From NCBI GenBank assembly GCA_900548505.1, contig URKI01000050.1, positions 1 through 16,552 on the forward strand: DNA of 16,552 bases, given 5' to 3'. The translations under genes were made by a program, and so were the position numbers. This DNA is from an uncultured Oscillibacter sp. (GTDB lineage Bacteria; Bacillota; Clostridia; Oscillospirales; Oscillospiraceae). A model generated the notes under the pieces. That model searched no databases, had not been told where the DNA came from, and saw only the letters and a program-made list of their open reading frames with translations. Of the stretch, positions 5,889-14,512 are shown piece after piece (positions within the stretch are counted from its first letter, which is position 1; each line of letters starts with the position of its first letter).

Positions 5889-7811
5889 ATGGCAATGAAA
5901 AAAGAGGCGGAACGTTACCATGCAGGCCAGATGACCGATGGCTGGCACTGGTTCGGCGCTCACCCTGCCCAGCGGCGCGGCAAGGACGGCTGGCTTTTCC
6001 GGGTCTGGGCGCCCCACGCCAAGAGCGTGTCCGTGGTGGGCGATTTCAACGAGTGGAACCCCAAGGCCAACCGCCTGGTCCGCAAGGGCGAGGAGTGGGA
6101 GGGATTCATCCCCGGCCTGAAGGAATATACTGCCTATAAATATGCGGTCACCGGACCGGACGGACAGGTGCGCATGAAGGCCGATCCCTACGGCTTCCAT
6201 ACGGAGACCCGGCCCGCTACGGCCAGCAAGCTGTACGACATCCGCGGCTTCCGCTGGACGGACAGTGCTTTCCGGGCAAAGCTGGGCAAGCATCCGGTCT
6301 ATCAGTCCCCCCTGAATATCTATGAGGTGCACCTGGGCTCCTGGAAAAAGCGGGACAACGGGGACTTCATCGACTACCGGGATCTAGCCAAGGACCTGGC
6401 GGCCTATGTAAAGGAAATGGGCTATACGGCCATCGAGCTGCTGCCGGTGACGGAGCACCCTCTGGACGACTCCTGGGGCTATCAGTGCACGGGGTATTTT
6501 GCCCCCACCTCCCGGTTCGGAACGCCCAAGGACTTCATGTGGTTTGTCAACCACATGCATAAAAACGGCATCGCCGTGATTCTGGACTGGGTGCCCGCCC
6601 ACTTCTGCAAGGACGCCCAGGGCCTCTATGAGTTCGACGGCACCTGCTGCTATGAGTACAGCGACCCCAACAAGTGGGAGCACGCCAGCTGGGGCACCCG
6701 GGTCTTTGACTACGGCCGCCCGGAGGTGAAGAGCTTCCTGTTCTCCTCCGCCCGCTTCTGGCTGGAGGAATACCACATCGACGGACTGCGGGTGGATGCG
6801 GTGGCGTCCATGCTGTATCTGGATTATGACCGCCAGGGCGGGGCTTGGACCCCCAACTGCTACGGCGGCCATGAAAATCTGGAGGCCATCGACTTTTTGC
6901 GTGAGCTCAACGCCATGGCGTTTGCATATAATCCCAACGTGCTGATGATCGCCGAGGAGTCCACCGCCTGGCCCATGGTCAGCCGTCCCGCCGACGTGGG
7001 GGGGCTGGGCTTCAACCTCAAGTGGAACATGGGCTGGATGAACGACATGTGCCACTACCTGAAAATGGACCCCTGGTTCCGCCAGGACCATCACAAGGAC
7101 ATCACTTTCTCCATGATGTATGCTTTCTCGGAGAACTTTGTGCTGCCCATCTCACACGATGAGGTGGTGCATATGAAGGGCTCCGTGGTGGGCAAGATGC
7201 CCGGTGACTACCAGAATCAGCTCCGGTGCCTGAAGGGATTTTACGCTTACCTCCTGGCCCACCCCGGCAAGAAGCTCCTCTTCATGGGTGCGGAGATCGG
7301 CCAGTGGCATGAGTGGGATTCCGACGGCCAGCTGGACTGGTATCTGCTGGAGCAGCCGGAAAATCAGAAGATCCATCGCTTTTTCAAAGACATCAACGCT
7401 TTCTACAAGAAGGAGCCCGCCCTTTGGGAGATCGATTTTGATTGGGAGGGCTTCGAGTGGCTGGTGAGTGACGATAACCACAACAACGTGGTGGTGTTCC
7501 TGCGCAAGGACCGCAAGGGCCGCGACCTGCTATGCGCCATCAACTTCTCACCCAACACCTATGAAGACTACCGGATGGGCGTGCCCGCCCACCGCAGGTA
7601 CGTCCCCGTGTTCAACACGGATGCAGAGATCTACGGCGGTGCCGGCTTCGGGGATGCCCAGCCGGTGCCGGTGGAGGCCATTCCCTCCCACGGGCGGGAG
7701 TGCTCCGCGGCGATCCGCATCCCGGCGTTCGGCGCGGTGTTCCTGCGGGGAGAGGGAACGTTCCCCAAGCCCAGAAAGAAAAGTAAGGCAAAGGAGCTGG
7801 AGAAAACATGA
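5889..7811 (+). CDS. glgB: 1,4-alpha-glucan branching enzyme
   Basis: 640 residues, within the normal bacterial GlgB range. It cuts alpha-1,4 chains and re-attaches them as alpha-1,6 branches on glycogen. Seen: an N-terminal CBM48 domain (FRVWAPHAKSVSVVGDFNEWNP, about 37-58) and a GH13 catalytic barrel with all four signature regions: D233-WVPAHF, nucleophile Asp303 in LRVDAVASM, acid/base Glu356 in MIAEEST, and Asp424 in ISHDEVV. A C-terminal alpha-amylase beta domain follows. Start set at ATG 5889 because AGGAG lies 8 bases upstream; an in-frame ATG at 5826 would add 21 unrelated residues encoded by the leader hairpin. The C-terminal end is basic (RKKSKAKELEKT). The stop overlaps the glgC start by 4 bases (ATGA), indicating translational coupling in the glgBCD unit. 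Confidence 0.97.
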   Translation: MAMKKEAERYHAGQMTDGWHWFGAHPAQRRGKDGWLFRVWAPHAKSVSVVGDFNEWNPKANRLVRKGEEWEGFIPGLKEYTAYKYAVTGPDGQVRMKADPYGFHTETRPATASKLYDIRGFRWTDSAFRAKLGKHPVYQSPLNIYEVHLGSWKKRDNGDFIDYRDLAKDLAAYVKEMGYTAIELLPVTEHPLDDSWGYQCTGYFAPTSRFGTPKDFMWFVNHMHKNGIAVILDWVPAHFCKDAQGLYEFDGTCCYEYSDPNKWEHASWGTRVFDYGRPEVKSFLFSSARFWLEEYHIDGLRVDAVASMLYLDYDRQGGAWTPNCYGGHENLEAIDFLRELNAMAFAYNPNVLMIAEESTAWPMVSRPADVGGLGFNLKWNMGWMNDMCHYLKMDPWFRQDHHKDITFSMMYAFSENFVLPISHDEVVHMKGSVVGKMPGDYQNQLRCLKGFYAYLLAHPGKKLLFMGAEIGQWHEWDSDGQLDWYLLEQPENQKIHRFFKDINAFYKKEPALWEIDFDWEGFEWLVSDDNHNNVVVFLRKDRKGRDLLCAINFSPNTYEDYRMGVPAHRRYVPVFNTDAEIYGGAGFGDAQPVPVEAIPSHGRECSAAIRIPAFGAVFLRGEGTFPKPRKKSKAKELEKT

Positions 7812-9016
7812 AAAAAGAATGTATCGCCATGTTGCTGGCCGGTGGCCAGGGCAGCAGACTCTATGTCCTGACCGGTGAAATGGCGAAACCCGCGGTCCCC
7901 TTCGGCGGGAAATACCGCATCATCGACTTTCCTCTTTCCAACTGCACCAATTCCGGCATCGACACCGTGGGCGTTCTGACCCAGTACCGCCCTCTGGAGC
8001 TCAACAGCTACATCGGCAGCGGTCAGCCCTGGGACCTGGACGGCTCCACCGGCGGCGTCCACATCCTGCCCCCCTACATGGGCAGCAAGGGCGGCACCTG
8101 GTACAAGGGCACGGCCAACGCCATCTATCAGAACATCGGCTTCATCGACCTCTATGACCCCGACTATGTGGTCATCCTCTCCGGCGACCATATCTACAAG
8201 ATGGATTACTCCAAGATGGTGGAGCGCCACAAGGAGGCAAACGCCGCCTGTACCATCTCCGTTATGGAAGTGCCCTGGGCGGAGGCGTCCCGCTTCGGTA
8301 TCATGAGCGTGGACGAGCAGGACATGATCACGGAGTTCGCCGAAAAACCCAAGGAGCCCAAGAGCAACCTGGCCTCCATGGGCATCTACGTATTCTCCTG
8401 GCAGACCCTGCGCAAGTACTTAACCGAAGACGAGGCCGACCCCGCCTCCGAAAACGACTTCGGCAAGAACGTCATCCCCGCCATGCTGCGGGACGGTGAG
8501 CGCATGGCGGCCTACCGCTTTGCCGGCTACTGGAAGGACGTGGGCACCCTGGAGTCTCTCTGGGACGCCAATATGGATATGCTCTCTCCCGAGTCCGGCC
8601 TGGACCTGCTGGATGAGTCCTGGCCCATTTACGCCCGCTCCGTTAACGCGCCGCCGGCCTACCTGGGCGCAGAGAGCCAGGTGACCCACAGCGCCATCAA
8701 CCGCGGCAGCGAGCTGGAGGGCACGGTGGAAAACTCCGTCCTGGCGCCCAACGTGAAAGTGGGCAAGGGCGCACGGGTCAGCTACTCCGTGCTCATGCCC
8801 GGCACCGAGGTCAAGCCCGGCGCCGTGGTGGAATACGCCATTCTGGGCGAGAACTGCTCCATCGGCGAGGGCTGCCAGGTGGGCGGCACCCCGGAGAGCA
8901 CGGCACCCTCCCCCTGGGGGCTGACGGTGCTGGCACCCGAGTGCGTGCTGGAAGACGGCAAAAAGGTTCGCCCCGGCGTCATGCTGGGCCGCAATGGTGA
9001 GGAGGTGTCCAAATGA
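7808..9016 (+). CDS. glgC: Glucose-1-phosphate adenylyltransferase, catalytic subunit
   Basis: 402 residues. It makes ADP-glucose from glucose-1-phosphate and ATP, the committed step of bacterial glycogen synthesis. Seen: nucleotide-binding loop A11-GGQGSRL, AKPAVPFGGKYRIIDFPLSN (26-45), SGDHIYKMDY with catalytic Asp127, FAEKP (178-182; glucose-1-phosphate site Lys) and YWKDVGT. The C-terminal third is a left-handed beta-helix region with ENSVLAPNVKVGKGARV-type hexapeptides. The usual GTADA motif reads GTANA. The start overlaps the glgB stop by 4 bases and AAGGAG lies upstream. It also contains a TTA leucine codon at 8420-8422, a codon wholly absent from the next three genes. Expected to work as a hetero-oligomer with GlgD, encoded immediately downstream. 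Confidence 0.97.
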   Translation: MKKECIAMLLAGGQGSRLYVLTGEMAKPAVPFGGKYRIIDFPLSNCTNSGIDTVGVLTQYRPLELNSYIGSGQPWDLDGSTGGVHILPPYMGSKGGTWYKGTANAIYQNIGFIDLYDPDYVVILSGDHIYKMDYSKMVERHKEANAACTISVMEVPWAEASRFGIMSVDEQDMITEFAEKPKEPKSNLASMGIYVFSWQTLRKYLTEDEADPASENDFGKNVIPAMLRDGERMAAYRFAGYWKDVGTLESLWDANMDMLSPESGLDLLDESWPIYARSVNAPPAYLGAESQVTHSAINRGSELEGTVENSVLAPNVKVGKGARVSYSVLMPGTEVKPGAVVEYAILGENCSIGEGCQVGGTPESTAPSPWGLTVLAPECVLEDGKKVRPGVMLGRNGEEVSK

Positions 9017-10125
9017 ACGGTCTGCACGGTATCATCTTTTCCTATGAAAAGCGCAACGATCTGCGGGAACTGACCGAGATCCGTTCCGCGGCCTCCATCC
9101 CCTTCGGCGGCCGCTACCGGGCGGTAGACTTCGCCCTTTCCAATCTGGTCAACGCCGGCGTCACGGACGTGGGCGTGGTGCTCCACGGCCGCTATCAGAG
9201 CATGGTGGACCACCTGGGCACCGGCAAGGTGTGGGATCTTTCCCGCAAGCGGGGCGGCCTGCGCATCCTGCCTCCGTTCAACTATCAGCGCAACTGGGGC
9301 GTGCTGCCCTTCCGGGGCAAGATGGAGGCTCTGGCCGGCGTGCGCAGCTACCTGGACACCATCCGTCAGGACTATGTGGCTCTTATGGACGGCGACCTGG
9401 TGGTGAACCTGCCCTTGTCCGATATCTATGATTCCCACGTGAAGTCCGGCGCCGACATCACTGTGGTCTGCGGAGACGACAGCTTCGCCACCGAGGACGG
9501 CACCTACTTTGAAAAGAACGAGGACGGCCGGGTGACGGAGGTGCTCTATAACCTGCACCGCCCCCGTGGCTACCGTGGTCTGGAGGTGTACATCATCTCC
9601 ACGGCCATGCTCAAGGACCTGGTAGACGAGTGCGCCGCCAAGGACCAGTTCAGCTGGCGGCGGGACGTGCTGCGGGCCAAGAAGGACACGCTGAACCTGC
9701 GCTGCTATATCTGGAAGGGCTTTGCCGCCCAGATCCGCTCCGTGCAGGAGTACTATGACCGCAGCATGCAGCTGCTGGACCCCGCCATCCGGGCGGACCT
9801 GTTCTGCGCCCAGCGGCCCATCCGTGCCAAGGGAGCCGACAAGTCCTCCACCTATATCGGCTCGGAGGGCAAGTGCGTCAACTCCCTGGTGTCCGACGGC
9901 TGCCGCATCGAGGGCACGGTGGAAAACTCCATCCTGTTCCCCGGCGTGGTGGTGGAGGCCGGCGCCGTGGTGCGCAACTGCGTGCTCTTCAAGGAGGACA
10001 TCATCCGGCGCAATGCCCAGCTGTCCTATATCATCGCGGACAAGGACGTGGAGGTGCTGGCGGACCGCACGCTCATGGGTCATGCCACCTATCCCATCGT
10101 GCTGGCCAAGGGCAGCGTAGTTTAA
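9013..10125 (+). CDS. glgD: Glucose-1-phosphate adenylyltransferase, non-catalytic subunit GlgD
   Basis: 370 residues. A GlgC paralogue typical of Firmicutes. It keeps the fold motifs (SIPFGGRYRAVDFALSNLVNAG, LRILPPFN and a beta-helix C-terminus with SEGKCVNSLVSDGCRIEGTVENS), but the GGxGxRL nucleotide loop is missing: the N-terminus runs MNGLHGIIFSYEKRNDLRELTEIRSAAS. SGDH becomes MDGD. Known for the family: in Geobacillus-type GlgCD, GlgD alone is inactive but raises GlgC activity and may tune regulation. Its start overlaps the glgC stop by 4 bases, consistent with near-equal synthesis of both subunits. A terminator-like hairpin follows 12 bases after the stop. Confidence 0.95.
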   Translation: MNGLHGIIFSYEKRNDLRELTEIRSAASIPFGGRYRAVDFALSNLVNAGVTDVGVVLHGRYQSMVDHLGTGKVWDLSRKRGGLRILPPFNYQRNWGVLPFRGKMEALAGVRSYLDTIRQDYVALMDGDLVVNLPLSDIYDSHVKSGADITVVCGDDSFATEDGTYFEKNEDGRVTEVLYNLHRPRGYRGLEVYIISTAMLKDLVDECAAKDQFSWRRDVLRAKKDTLNLRCYIWKGFAAQIRSVQEYYDRSMQLLDPAIRADLFCAQRPIRAKGADKSSTYIGSEGKCVNSLVSDGCRIEGTVENSILFPGVVVEAGAVVRNCVLFKEDIIRRNAQLSYIIADKDVEVLADRTLMGHATYPIVLAKGSVV

Positions 10126-10137
10126 ATTGTGTGAAGA

Positions 10138-10160
10138 GGGGGGACGCCGTCCCCCCTTTT
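10138..10160 (+). terminator. Terminator or attenuator after glgD
   Basis: GGGGGGAC (10138-10145), 3-base loop, GTCCCCCC (10149-10156), then TTTT (10157-10160). The stem is very strong but the T-tract is only four bases, so termination is probably partial. It separates glgBCD from glgAP within one directional cluster. Confidence 0.7.
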
Positions 10161-10200
10161 CTCGGGAGCGGCGGATACCGCGCCCGGATAGCTGCCTGCG

Positions 10201-10238
10201 GGGCGGCACAGGGGAGGGTGCTCCCCGCCCTTTGTTTT
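10201..10238 (+). terminator. Second terminator-like hairpin before glgA
   Basis: GGGGAG (10211-10216), loop GGTG, CTCCCC (10221-10226), with an outer GGGC/GCCC pairing (10201-10204 with 10227-10230, left side bulged), followed by TTTGTTTT (10231-10238). It lies 28 bases before the glgA start. With the hairpin at 10138 it makes a tandem pair. No good promoter is visible between or after them, so glgA expression presumably relies on readthrough or a promoter I cannot recognise. Confidence 0.6.
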
Positions 10239-10266
10239 GGAAAGGGAACAGGAAAGGAGAAAAAAT

Positions 10267-12012
10267 ATGAAGATTCTGTATGCAACCAGTGAGGCTGTTC
10301 CATTCTGTAAAACCGGCGGCCTTGCGGACGTGGCCGGCTCCCTGCCTCCGGCTCTGGCGGCGGAGGGGGCCCAGGTGGCGGTGATTCTGCCGCTGTATCA
10401 GCGGGTGAAGGAGCGCTTCGGCGATCAGCTGACCTACCTTTGCTATGACTATGTGGACCTTGCCTGGCGGCACAACTACTGCGGCCTTTTCTCCATGGAG
10501 AAGGACGGTGTGACCTGGTACTTCCTGGACAACGAGCAGTATTTCAACCGCCCCGAGCTCTACGGCTACATGGACGACGGCGAGCGCTTCGGCTTCTTCT
10601 CCCGGGCCGTGGTGCGCATGCTGCCCCACCTGGGTTTCTGGCCTGAGGTCATCCACTGCAACGACTGGCAGACGGCGCTGGTGCCCATCTACCTCAAGGA
10701 CGACGGCGTGCGGGAGGACCGCTTCCGCAGCATCCGCACCACGCTGACCATCCACAACATCGAGTATCAGGGCCGCTACGGCAAGAACACTCTGGGCGAC
10801 CTGTTCGGCCTGGACCACGGCTGGGCGGACGATGGCACCATCCTCATGGACGGGGATGTGAACCTGCTCAAGGGCGCCATTTTGTGCGCCGACGCCGTCA
10901 ACGCCGTCTCTCCCACCTATGCCAACGAGCTGAAGATGGCCTACTTTGCCCACCGGCTGGACGGCATCATGCGCCAGTGCGGCTACAAGCTCTCCGGCGT
11001 GCTCAACGGCATCGACATGAACCGCTATGATCCCGCCACGGACAGCCACATCGCCCAGAACTACTCCAAGGACGATATGAGCGGCAAGGACGTGTGCAAG
11101 GCAGAGCTGCAGCGTCTGCTGGGATTGCGGGAAGAGCCCTACGTGCCCATCGTGGGCATCGTCAGCCGTCTGGTGTCCCACAAGGGCCTGGACTTGATTT
11201 GCGAGGTGCTCCATGATATGATGGAACTCCCGCTCCAGCTGGTGATCCTGGGCAAGGGCGACCGCAAGTATGAGGAGTTCTTCCACTGGGCATCCCAGCA
11301 GTATCCCGGCCGTATGGCCGTCCGGCTGGACTACAATGAGGACCTGTCCATGGCCATTTACGCCGGCGCAGACCTGTTCCTCATGCCCTCCAAGAGCGAA
11401 CCCTGCGGCCTGAGCCAGATGATCGCCATGCGTTACGGCACGGTGCCCATCGTCCGGGAGACCGGCGGTCTGAAGGACACGGTGCAGCCCTACGAGGCCT
11501 GGCGGGATGCCGGCACCGGCTTCACCTTTGCCAACTACGCCAGCGGCGACATGCTGTATGTGATCCGGGAGGCCGTGTATCTCTATAAGGATTATCCCGA
11601 CGCCTTCGGCCGTCTGCGTCAGCGGGCCATGTCCTGCGACTTCAGCTGGAAGCGCAGCGCCGGGGAGTACCTGCGGATCTACGCGGGCATCACCGGCCAG
11701 CCCTGGCCCCCGGTAGAGGCTGCTCCCGTCGTGGAGGAGGCGCCTGTGGAGGCCGCTCCCGCTGTGGAGGAGGCGCCCGTGGAGACCGCTCCCGTCGTGG
11801 AGGAAGCGCCTGTGGAGGCCGCTCCTGTCGTAGAGGAGAAGCCTGCGGAGACCGCGCCTGCAGCCAAGAAGCCGGCTGCCCGGAAGCGGACCACCACCGC
11901 AAAAAAGACCACTGCCAAGAAACCCGCGGCTGCCAAAAAGCCTGCCGTGCGCAAGAAAGAAACCACAAAGAAAGGGCCCGCCGCTAAAGCAAAGCAGGAT
12001 GCGGCGGAGTAA
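10267..12012 (+). CDS. glgA: Glycogen synthase (ADP-glucose) with repeat-rich basic C-terminal tail
   Basis: 581 residues; a usual GlgA is about 475-490. Residues 1-478 are a complete GT5 synthase that extends alpha-1,4-glucan from ADP-glucose: N-terminal K15-TGGLADV (ADP-glucose binding), HNDWQ-like CNDWQTA, TIHNIEYQG, SRLVSHKGL, GKGD and SEPCGLSQMIAMRYGTVPIVRETGGLKDTV with Glu378. From 479 on is an added tail: residues 483-526 are four 11-residue repeats of the form VEAAPVVEEAP (12 Glu), a fifth copy decays into Ala/Lys-rich sequence, and 530-581 has about 18 Lys/Arg in KKPAA/AKKTT patterns like histone H1. Start at ATG 10267 has AAAGGAG 7 bases upstream; an ATG 30 bases earlier is unlikely. 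glgP begins 9 bases after the stop. The tail is not needed for catalysis by family comparison; its role is unknown. Confidence 0.96.
   Translation: MKILYATSEAVPFCKTGGLADVAGSLPPALAAEGAQVAVILPLYQRVKERFGDQLTYLCYDYVDLAWRHNYCGLFSMEKDGVTWYFLDNEQYFNRPELYGYMDDGERFGFFSRAVVRMLPHLGFWPEVIHCNDWQTALVPIYLKDDGVREDRFRSIRTTLTIHNIEYQGRYGKNTLGDLFGLDHGWADDGTILMDGDVNLLKGAILCADAVNAVSPTYANELKMAYFAHRLDGIMRQCGYKLSGVLNGIDMNRYDPATDSHIAQNYSKDDMSGKDVCKAELQRLLGLREEPYVPIVGIVSRLVSHKGLDLICEVLHDMMELPLQLVILGKGDRKYEEFFHWASQQYPGRMAVRLDYNEDLSMAIYAGADLFLMPSKSEPCGLSQMIAMRYGTVPIVRETGGLKDTVQPYEAWRDAGTGFTFANYASGDMLYVIREAVYLYKDYPDAFGRLRQRAMSCDFSWKRSAGEYLRIYAGITGQPWPPVEAAPVVEEAPVEAAPAVEEAPVETAPVVEEAPVEAAPVVEEKPAETAPAAKKPAARKRTTTAKKTTAKKPAAAKKPAVRKKETTKKGPAAKAKQDAAE
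11713..11877 (+). repeat. Five 33-base tandem repeats in the 3' end of glgA
   Basis: In-frame 33-base units code 11-residue repeats: residues 483-493, 494-504, 505-515 and 516-526 are near-identical (VE[AT]AP[VA]VEE[AK]P), and 527-537 is a diverged fifth unit (AETAPAAKKPA) that leads into the Lys/Ala tail. The units are also similar at DNA level (GCTCCCGTCGTGGAGGAGGC recurs), so the array is probably young or kept homogeneous by slippage and recombination. Confidence 0.92.
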
Positions 12013-12021
12013 GGAAGGCAC

Positions 12022-14448
12022 ATGACACCATTTACGAAGCAAACACTGAAAAGCGCCCTGACCGCCAAGCTCATGCTCAACTTCGGCAAAACGCCGGAGG
12101 AGGCTACGGATCAGGAGATGATGAAAGCCAGCGCCCTGGTGCTCCGGGACGTGATGGCCATCCGGGGCGTGGAGACCAATAAGGAGACCCGCCGGGAACA
12201 TAAGAAGCAGGTCCATTACCTGTCCTTGGAGTTTTTGATGGGCCGCAGCCTCATGAAGAACGCCTATAACCTGGAGGTCCTCCCCCAGCTGAAAGAGGCT
12301 CTGGAGGACCTTGGGTTCAAGGCGGCGGACATTTTTGAGCTGGAGCCGGATGCCGGCCTTGGCAACGGCGGCCTGGGCCGCCTGGCCGCCTGCTATCTGG
12401 ATTCCATGACCACCCTGGATATCCCCGCTACCGGCTATTCCATCTGCTATGAGCTGGGCATCTTCAAGCAGAAGATCGTGGAGGGCCAGCAGGTGGAGCT
12501 GCCCGATAACTGGAAGGATCTGGGCGCGGCCTGGCTGCTGCCCAAGCCCGAGGAGGCACAGAAGGTCCTCTTCGGCGGCACCCTGCGGGAATTCTGGGAC
12601 GACGGACACCTGCACATCGTCAACGAGAACGCCACCACGGTGCTGGCCGTTCCCTGCGACATGGTGGTGGCCGGCTACGGCACCGAGCATGTGAACACCC
12701 TGCGCCTCTGGGATGCCCGGTCCACCAAGCCCATGGATATGTCCCTGTTCTCCCGGGGCGAGTATCTGAAAGCGGCGGAGGAAGAGGCTATGGCCTCTAC
12801 CATCGCCAAGGTGCTCTATCCCGAGGACAATCACTACGAGGGCAAGTCCCTGCGGCTCAAGCAGCAGTATTTCTTTGTCTCCGCCACCGTGCAGTCCATT
12901 GCCACCAAGCACCTGGACACCTATGGCACTCTGCGCAACTTCCATGAGAAGAACGTCATCCAGATCAACGATACCCACCCGGCCCTGGTGATCCCGGAGC
13001 TGATGCGCATCTTCATCGATGAGGCGGGTATGGACTGGGATGAGGCCTGGTATATCACCACCCACTCCGTGGCCTATACCAACCACACGGTGCTGGCCGA
13101 GGCTCTGGAGCGCTGGCCCCAGACTCTGGTGCAGCAGCTGCTGCCCCGCATCTGGCAGATCATCGTGGAGATCTCCAACCGCTGGCAGCGGAAGGTGGAG
13201 GACTTTTACCACGACATGGGCAAGACCCAGACCATGGCCATCGTCTGGGGCGGCGAGGTCCGCATGGCGAACCTGTGCATCGCCGGCGGCATGGCCGTCA
13301 ACGGCGTCAGCGCCCTGCACTCTGAGATTTTGCGCAAGGACGTGTTCCGGGACGCCTGCGGCATGGAGCCCCAGAAGTTCCAGAACGTCACCAACGGCAT
13401 CGACCACCGCCGCTGGCTCAGCGAGATCAACCCCGGCCTGGACGGCCTGGTGCGGGAGCTGACCGGCGGAGACGGGTATCTGATCAAGCCCCAGCTGCTC
13501 AAGAAGCTGGATGACTACGCCGACGACGCCGCGGTGCTGGAGCGCCTGGGCCAGATCAAGCGGGCCAACAAGGAGGCCTTTGCCGCCTATGCCAAGAAGG
13601 CCCAGGGCGTGGTGCTGGACCCCAACGCCATCTTTGACGTGCAGGTCAAGCGCCTGCATGAGTACAAGCGGCAGCTTTTGAACGTGCTGCATATCATCTC
13701 TTTGTATCAGGATCTGCAGAATGATCCCAACGCCATCACCCAGCCCCATACGTTCCTCTTCGGCGCCAAGGCGGCGCCGGGCTACGCGGTGGCCAAGCGG
13801 ATCATCCGCCTCATCAACTCCCTGGCGGACCAGATCGCCCACGATCCCATCTGCAAGGATAAGCTGCAGGTGGTGTTCCTGGAGAACTACCGGGTCTCCC
13901 TGGCAGAGAAGCTCATGCCTGCCAGCGAGGTCAGCCAGCAGATCTCCACTGCCGGCAAGGAGGCCAGCGGCACCGGCAACATGAAGTTCATGATGAACGG
14001 CGCACTGACGGTGGGCACCCTGGACGGCGCCAACGTGGAGATGCACCAGGTGCTGGGCGACGAGAACATGTTCCTCTTCGGCCTCCATGCCGACGAGGTG
14101 GAGCGCACCAAGCGGGAGGGTTACGTGCCCCAGCGGCTCTACAGCCGGGATGACCGCCTGCGCCGCTGCCTGGACGCCCTGCGCACCGGCTTCCGGGACG
14201 GCGTCAGCTACGACGATCTCTATCAGCGGCTGCTGTTCGGCGCCGGCGGCAGCCCTGCCGACGAGTACCTGCTCCTGGCGGACTTCGACTCCTACCGGGA
14301 GGCGGAGCGCCGCATGGTTGAGACCTATGCCGATCCCAAGAAGTGGAACCGCATGAGCCTGCACAACATCGCCCGCAGCGGCATTTTCGCCGCCGACCGG
14401 GCCGTGGCCGAGTATGCGGACAACATCTGGCACGTGCCGCATAAATAA
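12022..14448 (+). CDS. glgP: Glycogen/starch/alpha-glucan phosphorylase
   Basis: 808 residues, full length for a GT35 phosphorylase. It releases glucose-1-phosphate from the non-reducing ends of glycogen using phosphate and PLP. Seen: HYLSLEFLMGRSL, EPDAGLGNGGLGRLAACYLDSM, GYSICYELGIFKQ, VKRLHEYKRQLLN, and the PLP site EASGTGNMKFMMNGALTVGTLDGANVEM with the Schiff-base Lys655. The start is supported by AAGGAAGG just upstream and lies 9 bases after the glgA stop, so synthase and phosphorylase are co-transcribed and synthesis and breakdown capacity are set together. A strong terminator follows. No debranching enzyme (glgX or pullulanase) lies in this window. Confidence 0.97.
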   Translation: MTPFTKQTLKSALTAKLMLNFGKTPEEATDQEMMKASALVLRDVMAIRGVETNKETRREHKKQVHYLSLEFLMGRSLMKNAYNLEVLPQLKEALEDLGFKAADIFELEPDAGLGNGGLGRLAACYLDSMTTLDIPATGYSICYELGIFKQKIVEGQQVELPDNWKDLGAAWLLPKPEEAQKVLFGGTLREFWDDGHLHIVNENATTVLAVPCDMVVAGYGTEHVNTLRLWDARSTKPMDMSLFSRGEYLKAAEEEAMASTIAKVLYPEDNHYEGKSLRLKQQYFFVSATVQSIATKHLDTYGTLRNFHEKNVIQINDTHPALVIPELMRIFIDEAGMDWDEAWYITTHSVAYTNHTVLAEALERWPQTLVQQLLPRIWQIIVEISNRWQRKVEDFYHDMGKTQTMAIVWGGEVRMANLCIAGGMAVNGVSALHSEILRKDVFRDACGMEPQKFQNVTNGIDHRRWLSEINPGLDGLVRELTGGDGYLIKPQLLKKLDDYADDAAVLERLGQIKRANKEAFAAYAKKAQGVVLDPNAIFDVQVKRLHEYKRQLLNVLHIISLYQDLQNDPNAITQPHTFLFGAKAAPGYAVAKRIIRLINSLADQIAHDPICKDKLQVVFLENYRVSLAEKLMPASEVSQQISTAGKEASGTGNMKFMMNGALTVGTLDGANVEMHQVLGDENMFLFGLHADEVERTKREGYVPQRLYSRDDRLRRCLDALRTGFRDGVSYDDLYQRLLFGAGGSPADEYLLLADFDSYREAERRMVETYADPKKWNRMSLHNIARSGIFAADRAVAEYADNIWHVPHK

Positions 14449-14468
14449 CCACAGTATGCAAAAAAGAA

Positions 14469-14502
14469 ACCGGGCGGAGCTGATGCTCCGCCCGGTCCTT
14501 TT
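14469..14502 (+). terminator. Terminator of the glycogen operon
   Basis: A perfect 12-base stem, ACCGGGCGGAGC (14469-14480) and its complement (14485-14496), around loop TGAT, followed by CCTTTT. It lies 20 bases after the glgP stop, preceded by an A-rich run. Confidence 0.93.
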
Positions 14503-14512
14503 GGGTAACATA

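Noticed and set aside
8782..14511. A 1909-codon minus-strand open reading frame
   Set aside because: It lies wholly antisense to glgC-glgP, in codon register with glgD/glgA/glgP. The protein is His/Gly/Val/Leu-rich low-complexity with no domain, as expected from reading GC-rich codons backwards. The sense genes are unmistakable.
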